This document shows, piece after piece, positions 7,579 through 10,987 of a stretch of 10,987 nt of DNA. This stretch comes from UBA2137 sp037968575. GTDB lineage: Bacteria; Pseudomonadota; Alphaproteobacteria; Micavibrionales; Micavibrionaceae. The notes under the pieces are model-generated. The model searched no databases. It was given only the letters and a program-made list of their open reading frames with translations, and was not told the origin of the DNA. The stretch spans positions 1 to 10,987 of the forward strand of contig JBBKVR010000031.1 of NCBI GenBank assembly GCA_037968575.1, read 5' to 3'. How positions within the stretch are numbered: position 1 is the first letter of the stretch; each line of letters opens with the position of its first letter. The position numbers and the translations under genes are program-made.

Positions 7579-7606
7579 TTGTTGCTTTGTGTCGTTTTTT
7601 TATGGT
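7579..7606 (+). promoter_or_regulatory. Possible promoter for the HTH/coiled-coil gene
   Basis: TTGTTG (7579-7584) and TATGGT (7601-7606) are separated by 16 bases, upstream of the gene starting at 7660. The match to the sigma-70 consensus is moderate and the T-rich spacer also overlaps the possible terminator, so this is a weak call. Confidence 0.25.
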
Positions 7607-7659
7607 AAGAAAAGTTCATATTCGTACCACATTATAGTCAACCGTAAGGGAGAGAGCTT

Positions 7660-8190
7660 ATGGCTAAAGTAGGAGCACAACGCGCCGCTGAACTGACAGG
7701 TAAGTCAAAATCAACAATCCAACGCGCCATGAAATCAGGTAAATTATCCTTTGAAGTCTTGGACAATAACCGTCGCGCAATCGATGTTAGTGAACTTGAG
7801 CGTGTCTTTGGTTTAAACGAAGAAACCACTAAAAAAGACTCGGTTGAGGCAGAACTTCAAAAAGCAAAAGACATTCTTGAGATGGAACGCCTCAAAATGC
7901 GTATCCGCACACTTGAAGACCAATTACACACTGCTGAGAAACAAATGGAAGATTTGCGTGGTCAACGTGACCAGTGGCAGAAACAAGCACAACAGGTTCT
8001 TTTGACCAATCAGCACACACAAAAGCAAGCTGATGACCTGAAAAAAGAACTGAAGGAGCGCGAAGATCGTGCCAGAGCTGCACGTCAAAAACGCATGCAA
8101 CAAAATATGCAACGCTTGCAGAACAAAAGCCAAAACCAGAACAGCTCATCAAGCTTCTGGGAAAAAGTTACAGGTAAAAAACGCGCCTGA
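7660..8190 (+). CDS. Helix-turn-helix DNA-binding protein with long coiled coil, plasmid-replication-associated type
   Basis: This is a 176-residue protein. Residues about 5-30 (GAQRAAELTGKSKSTIQRAM, then KSGKLS) form a helix-turn-helix, followed by a short wing-like strand and the IDVSELERVFG motif (41-51). From about 62 to 155 it is a charged, Gln/Glu/Lys/Arg-rich heptad-like region predicted to be a coiled coil. The tail is a Ser/Asn linker ending in FWEKVTGKK. This order (small HTH, 'ID-SEL-RVF', coiled coil with RDQW-KQAQ, aromatic-basic tail) is what I recall from small DNA-binding proteins encoded beside replication initiators on plasmids, sometimes annotated as entry-exclusion or KfrA-like. 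No replication gene is visible here. The ATG at 7660 is preceded by a strong AAGGGAG. The next gene starts 43 bases after its stop and may be co-transcribed. Likely role: DNA binding with oligomerisation through the coil; target unknown. Confidence 0.8.
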   Translation: MAKVGAQRAAELTGKSKSTIQRAMKSGKLSFEVLDNNRRAIDVSELERVFGLNEETTKKDSVEAELQKAKDILEMERLKMRIRTLEDQLHTAEKQMEDLRGQRDQWQKQAQQVLLTNQHTQKQADDLKKELKEREDRARAARQKRMQQNMQRLQNKSQNQNSSSSFWEKVTGKKRA

Positions 8191-8233
8191 TAAAGTTCGC
8201 GAATACTAATAACAACATGTTAGACTGAAGGGT

Positions 8234-8761
8234 ATGAAAACTTTTCTGCCCGTTTTTCTTTGCCTTTTCCTTATCTCGACTGGTGTATTTGCTCAACCAG
8301 TAGATAAAGAACGCGAGCAAAGAACCTATCAAGAAGCAATTGATGTTTATCAGGAATGTACTACTACCTCTTACCTCTCCAATTATCATGATTGTCGTTG
8401 TGTAGCTGGTGCATTCTATAATGCACGGTTGGCAGAGCCCGCGCCAACACAAAGAGGTGTTTTATTGGGAACCATTCTCCCGCAATGTCCTGATTTACCA
8501 AGAATTGCCAGTATCAAATACCAACAATGTATTGATTGGGCAAAATTACAGCGTCCCGATAATTATCAGGAATATTGCCAATGTTACGGCGCAACTTTTG
8601 CTAAAAACTTCGAAGGGCAAACCGCACCACTCTCACGGATTGAACCTAAGCTGGCAAAATTTGCTTTAAAACGCTGTAATCAAGATTATCCTCTCAAAGG
8701 AAGCACGCCTGCCGAAGACAGGGAATTCAAAAAACGCCTCGAAGACACGATTATGAATTAA
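8234..8761 (+). CDS. Secreted cysteine-rich protein with a duplicated Cys motif, function unknown
   Basis: I do not recognise this 175-residue protein. It starts with a clear Sec signal peptide: MKTFLPVF, a hydrophobic core to about residue 19, and a plausible cut after VFA at 20/21, so it should be periplasmic or outside the cell. The mature part has eight cysteines in two equal sets: C42-x11-C54-x-C56-x28-C85 and C99-x15-C115-x-C117-x30-C148. The surroundings are similar too: YQEC and YQQC before the first Cys of each set, a Tyr-containing approach to the CxC, and a small-aromatic patch after it (VAGAFYNA and YGATFAKN). This points to an internal duplication with disulfides or a metal site. 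The C-terminal 25 residues are charged. AAGGG lies only one base before the ATG, an unusually short spacing. It overlaps the convergent acyl-CoA dehydrogenase gene by 11 bases. Confidence 0.82.
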   Translation: MKTFLPVFLCLFLISTGVFAQPVDKEREQRTYQEAIDVYQECTTTSYLSNYHDCRCVAGAFYNARLAEPAPTQRGVLLGTILPQCPDLPRIASIKYQQCIDWAKLQRPDNYQEYCQCYGATFAKNFEGQTAPLSRIEPKLAKFALKRCNQDYPLKGSTPAEDREFKKRLEDTIMN

Positions 8762-10475
8762 TGTAACTTGATTTCACAACAATCGGTGCAACATCACGCT
8801 CAAAATAGGAGTCATCTGCTTTAGAGCGTTGCATCAAAGCCTTCAAGAAAAACTTCACCAAGGTTTCGTAGTGATTTTTGCGTTTTTCATCAGATAGAGA
8901 CGGAAGTGCTTTCATCAATTTACCCATTGAGACAGCCCCCAGCGTATAGCCAAACATATTCAAAATAGGCGTTGAGAGAGCTCCAAGTTCTTCAAATTTC
9001 TTCTGCTCACCTAATGTAACAACCTTCTCAATAATCATTTCCAAAGCTTTAAAGACCGTTTTCATATCAGCGCGCAATTGCGGGCATTCGATGTCTTCGA
9101 AAACTTCACGACTCTCTGCAATCCAGGCTGTTGCAGCCGCACCTTTATCACGTAATATCTTACGGAACGCTAAATCACTGGCTTGAATACCGTTTGTACC
9201 CTCGTAAATCGGCAAAATACGAGCATCTCGGTAATATTGCGCAGCACCTGTTTCCTCAACAAAGCCCATACCACCATGTACTTGCACACCCAATGACGTA
9301 ATTTCCAATGCGTTATCTGTACAAAATGCCTTCACAATCGGTGTCATAAATTCTTGCTTGGCCTTGGCCACTGCGTCACCCGTGCGGGCTTTATCTTGAG
9401 TGATTGCTGCCTCGTAAGTCATTAAACGCCCTGCTGTTGTGAGAGCTTCCATAGTCAGGAGCATGCGTTTCACATCTGCATGCTCGGCAATCACAACGTC
9501 TTCACCTGTATCAAGTGACTTTCCTTGTTTACGGTCATTGGCATAGGCAACCGCTGCTTGGAATGCGCGGTCGGAAATAGCCACGCCCTGTAGACCTACA
9601 GAAAGTCTGGCATTATTCATCATCGTAAACATATATTTGAGGCCAGCATTTTCTTCACCAATCAAATACCCCGTTGCCCCACCTTCATCTCCAAAAACCA
9701 TTGTGCAGGTTGGTGAGGCATGAATACCGAGTTTGTGCTCAATAGAGACGCATTTCACATCATTGCGTGACCCATCATCTAAAAATTTAGGAACGATAAA
9801 CAGAGAAATCCCTTTTGAACCTTCGGGCGCATCAGGTGTTCTGGCAAGAACAAGATGGATAATGTTATCCGTAAAATCATGTTCACCATAAGTGATGTAA
9901 ATTTTCTGACCCGAAATCTTGTAGGTGCCATCACCTTGCTTCACGGCCTTACATTTTAACGCCGCCAAATCAGACCCAGCTTGAGACTCGGTCAGGTTCA
10001 TTGTTCCTGTCCATTCACCTGAAATCATTTTTGGCAAATACTTCTCTTTTTGCTCGCTCGAACCATGCGATTCAATCGCCTCAATCGCGCCTTGGTTAAG
10101 CAAAGGACACAACCCAAAAGACATATTGGCCGCTTGCCACATCTCCTGAATGGGAAAAGCAATAAACCAAGGGAGTTCTTGCCCACCAAATTCTTCTGAA
10201 AATGGCACGGCATTCCACCCACTTTGCTGATATTGAGCATAGGCTTCTTTGAATCCAGAAGCCGTTGTGACCTCACCGTCTTTCAACGTAGTGCCGTCTG
10301 TATCTCCGCTATGATTGAGTGGTGCCAAAACATCGCGCGCCAGTTTCATAGATTCACCGAGAATGGCACTAGCTGTTTCTCTGTCCATTCCACTGTCTGG
10401 AAGCTCTTTTTCAACGTCCAAAACGTCGTAAAGGGCAAAAATCATATCATTAGCAGGGGGATTATAGGTCGTCAT
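8751..10475 (-). CDS. Acyl-CoA dehydrogenase with C-terminal extension domain (DmdC/AcdA-like)
   Basis: This 574-residue FAD flavoenzyme introduces the alpha-beta double bond in an acyl-CoA thioester and passes electrons to ETF. An N-terminal helical domain (about 1-155) is followed by the FAD/substrate motif MNLTESQAGSDLAALKCKA (159-177) and a middle beta domain with KIYITYGEHD (191-200). The C-terminal helical domain carries QVHGGMGFVEE (398-408), YYRDARILPIYEGTNGIQ (414-431) and the presumed catalytic base E425. About 125 further residues form the extra C-terminal acyl-CoA dehydrogenase domain seen in long members such as DmdC (methylmercaptopropionyl-CoA dehydrogenase) and related beta-oxidation enzymes. 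Length fits that group, which runs near 590 residues. The ATG at 10475 has only a weak AAGAA upstream. The gene stands alone on its strand here, so the substrate cannot be inferred from neighbours; a medium or long-chain acyl-CoA is as likely as a sulfur compound. Confidence 0.94.
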   Translation of the reverse strand: MTTYNPPANDMIFALYDVLDVEKELPDSGMDRETASAILGESMKLARDVLAPLNHSGDTDGTTLKDGEVTTASGFKEAYAQYQQSGWNAVPFSEEFGGQELPWFIAFPIQEMWQAANMSFGLCPLLNQGAIEAIESHGSSEQKEKYLPKMISGEWTGTMNLTESQAGSDLAALKCKAVKQGDGTYKISGQKIYITYGEHDFTDNIIHLVLARTPDAPEGSKGISLFIVPKFLDDGSRNDVKCVSIEHKLGIHASPTCTMVFGDEGGATGYLIGEENAGLKYMFTMMNNARLSVGLQGVAISDRAFQAAVAYANDRKQGKSLDTGEDVVIAEHADVKRMLLTMEALTTAGRLMTYEAAITQDKARTGDAVAKAKQEFMTPIVKAFCTDNALEITSLGVQVHGGMGFVEETGAAQYYRDARILPIYEGTNGIQASDLAFRKILRDKGAAATAWIAESREVFEDIECPQLRADMKTVFKALEMIIEKVVTLGEQKKFEELGALSTPILNMFGYTLGAVSMGKLMKALPSLSDEKRKNHYETLVKFFLKALMQRSKADDSYFERDVAPIVVKSSYINS

Positions 10476-10583
10476 AGGTTCTTTTGTTTCAATTTAGGGT
10501 TGTTTATTCATAGCATAATTACACAAGATGGAAAAATAGGCATATTTTTCTCATTTGGCATGGCATTTGCAATATATATCCAC
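10476..10583. other. Short divergent intergenic region
   Basis: This AT-rich gap of 108 bases separates the acyl-CoA dehydrogenase start from the transglycosylase-like gene and must hold both promoters if each gene has its own. I see no convincing -35/-10 pair and no clear operator. An ATATATAT run lies at 10572-10579. A second in-frame ATG at 10560 could extend the rightward gene by 8 codons. Confidence 0.5.
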
Positions 10584-10987
10584 ATGACAATTGCACAGCC
10601 AAACATACAGCATCAACAACTTGCTGCCCTTGCAACCAAAGCAGGCGGTAAAGTCACTTCTGCTATACAAAAGGCCAGTGCCGAGACAGGGGTCGATTTT
10701 TCCTACCTGATGCAACAAGCGCAGGCAGAAAGTGCCTTTCAAACCGATGTTAAAGCTAAAACTAGTTCTGCAACGGGTCTTTTCCAGTTTATTGACCGCA
10801 CATGGTTGAGTATGGTCGAGACACACGGTGAAAAGTACGGAATTGATACATCTGCGCCCAAATCAGAGCTTTTAGCCCTTCGTAAAGATCCTGAAATTTC
10901 ATCACTTATGGCGGGCGAATTGGCGTCTGAAAACAGCGATGTTTTGAAGGCACGTTTGGGACAGGATTTTAAAGTCGGTCCAACAGA
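10584..10987 (+). CDS. Lytic transglycosylase-like SLT-domain protein, 5' part only
   Basis: This gene runs off the window; 134 codons are visible. After a leader rich in Gln and Ala, residues about 22-75 carry the SLT (goose-lysozyme-like) signature: AIQKASAETGVDFSYLMQQA (28-47), the catalytic glutamate E49 in QAES, AKTSSATGLFQF (58-69) and DRTW (71-74). Such domains cleave the MurNAc-GlcNAc bond of peptidoglycan, leaving 1,6-anhydroMurNAc. From 75 on it continues as a helical region (TWLSMVETHGEKYG...). No signal peptide is visible from either candidate start (10584, or 10560 in frame upstream), which is unusual for an enzyme acting on the wall. Neither ATG has a good Shine-Dalgarno; I prefer 10584 because the upstream extension (MAFAIYIH) has no family-like features. 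The C-terminal half and hence the exact type cannot be judged. Confidence 0.85.
   Translation, partial: MTIAQPNIQHQQLAALATKAGGKVTSAIQKASAETGVDFSYLMQQAQAESAFQTDVKAKTSSATGLFQFIDRTWLSMVETHGEKYGIDTSAPKSELLALRKDPEISSLMAGELASENSDVLKARLGQDFKVGPT

Noticed and set aside
7892..8152. Minus-strand frames opposite the HTH/coiled-coil gene
   Set aside because: They arise from the biased codons of the coiled coil on the other strand; the plus-strand frame has the strong ribosome site and a recognisable domain order.
10551..10826. 91-codon minus-strand frame opposite the transglycosylase-like gene
   Set aside because: The plus strand encodes a clear SLT signature here; the minus-strand product has no recognisable features.
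1..10987. Whether the window holds a defence system, prophage, CRISPR array or transposon
   Set aside because: No transposase, integrase, nuclease or phage gene, no direct-repeat array and no paired terminal repeats were seen; the plasmid-like HTH gene alone is not enough to call a mobile element.

Overview
The window looks like chromosomal DNA from a Gram-negative proteobacterium of moderate to low GC, most likely an alphaproteobacterium. The support is a fused CysN-CysC (NodQ-type) sulfate-activating enzyme, a SapC-family protein, a long acyl-CoA dehydrogenase with the DmdC-like C-terminal domain, and a transglycosylase fragment with an ATGLFQF-type motif. The genus cannot be fixed from the sequence. 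All intergenic gaps are shorter than about 200 bases. I saw no tRNA, rRNA, CRISPR array or insertion sequence.

Positions 35-6559 (minus strand) form one tightly packed gene run, read right to left: ugd (UDP-glucose 6-dehydrogenase), cysD and cysNC (sulfate to APS to PAPS), cysQ (PAP phosphatase), a short reading frame resembling part of an XRE/Cro-type helix-turn-helix domain, then a Sad/YneI-like succinate-semialdehyde dehydrogenase. Spacings are 17 and 7 bases, followed by overlaps, so co-transcription is likely. Making PAPS, clearing its by-product PAP and making UDP-glucuronate side by side, with no sulfite-forming reductase in view, fits sulfation of a uronate-containing surface glycan. 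Ordinary cysteine synthesis remains possible.

Positions 6713-8761 (plus strand) hold three genes that are harder to assign. They are a SapC-family protein, a helix-turn-helix plus coiled-coil protein that resembles small DNA-binding proteins usually seen next to plasmid replication genes, and a small secreted protein whose eight mature cysteines fall into two copies of one spacing pattern. The gap at 7514-7659 carries a strong hairpin with an alternative overlapping pairing.

Positions 8751-10475 (minus strand) encode the acyl-CoA dehydrogenase, which meets the cysteine-rich gene tail to tail with an 11-base overlap. From about 10584 to the window end there is a plus-strand gene for a lytic-transglycosylase-like (SLT) protein, cut by the window edge.

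The central metabolic genes are well supported. The least explained parts are the cysteine-repeat secreted protein, the HTH/coiled-coil protein, the HTH remnant inside the operon and the divergent ATP sulfurylase pair.
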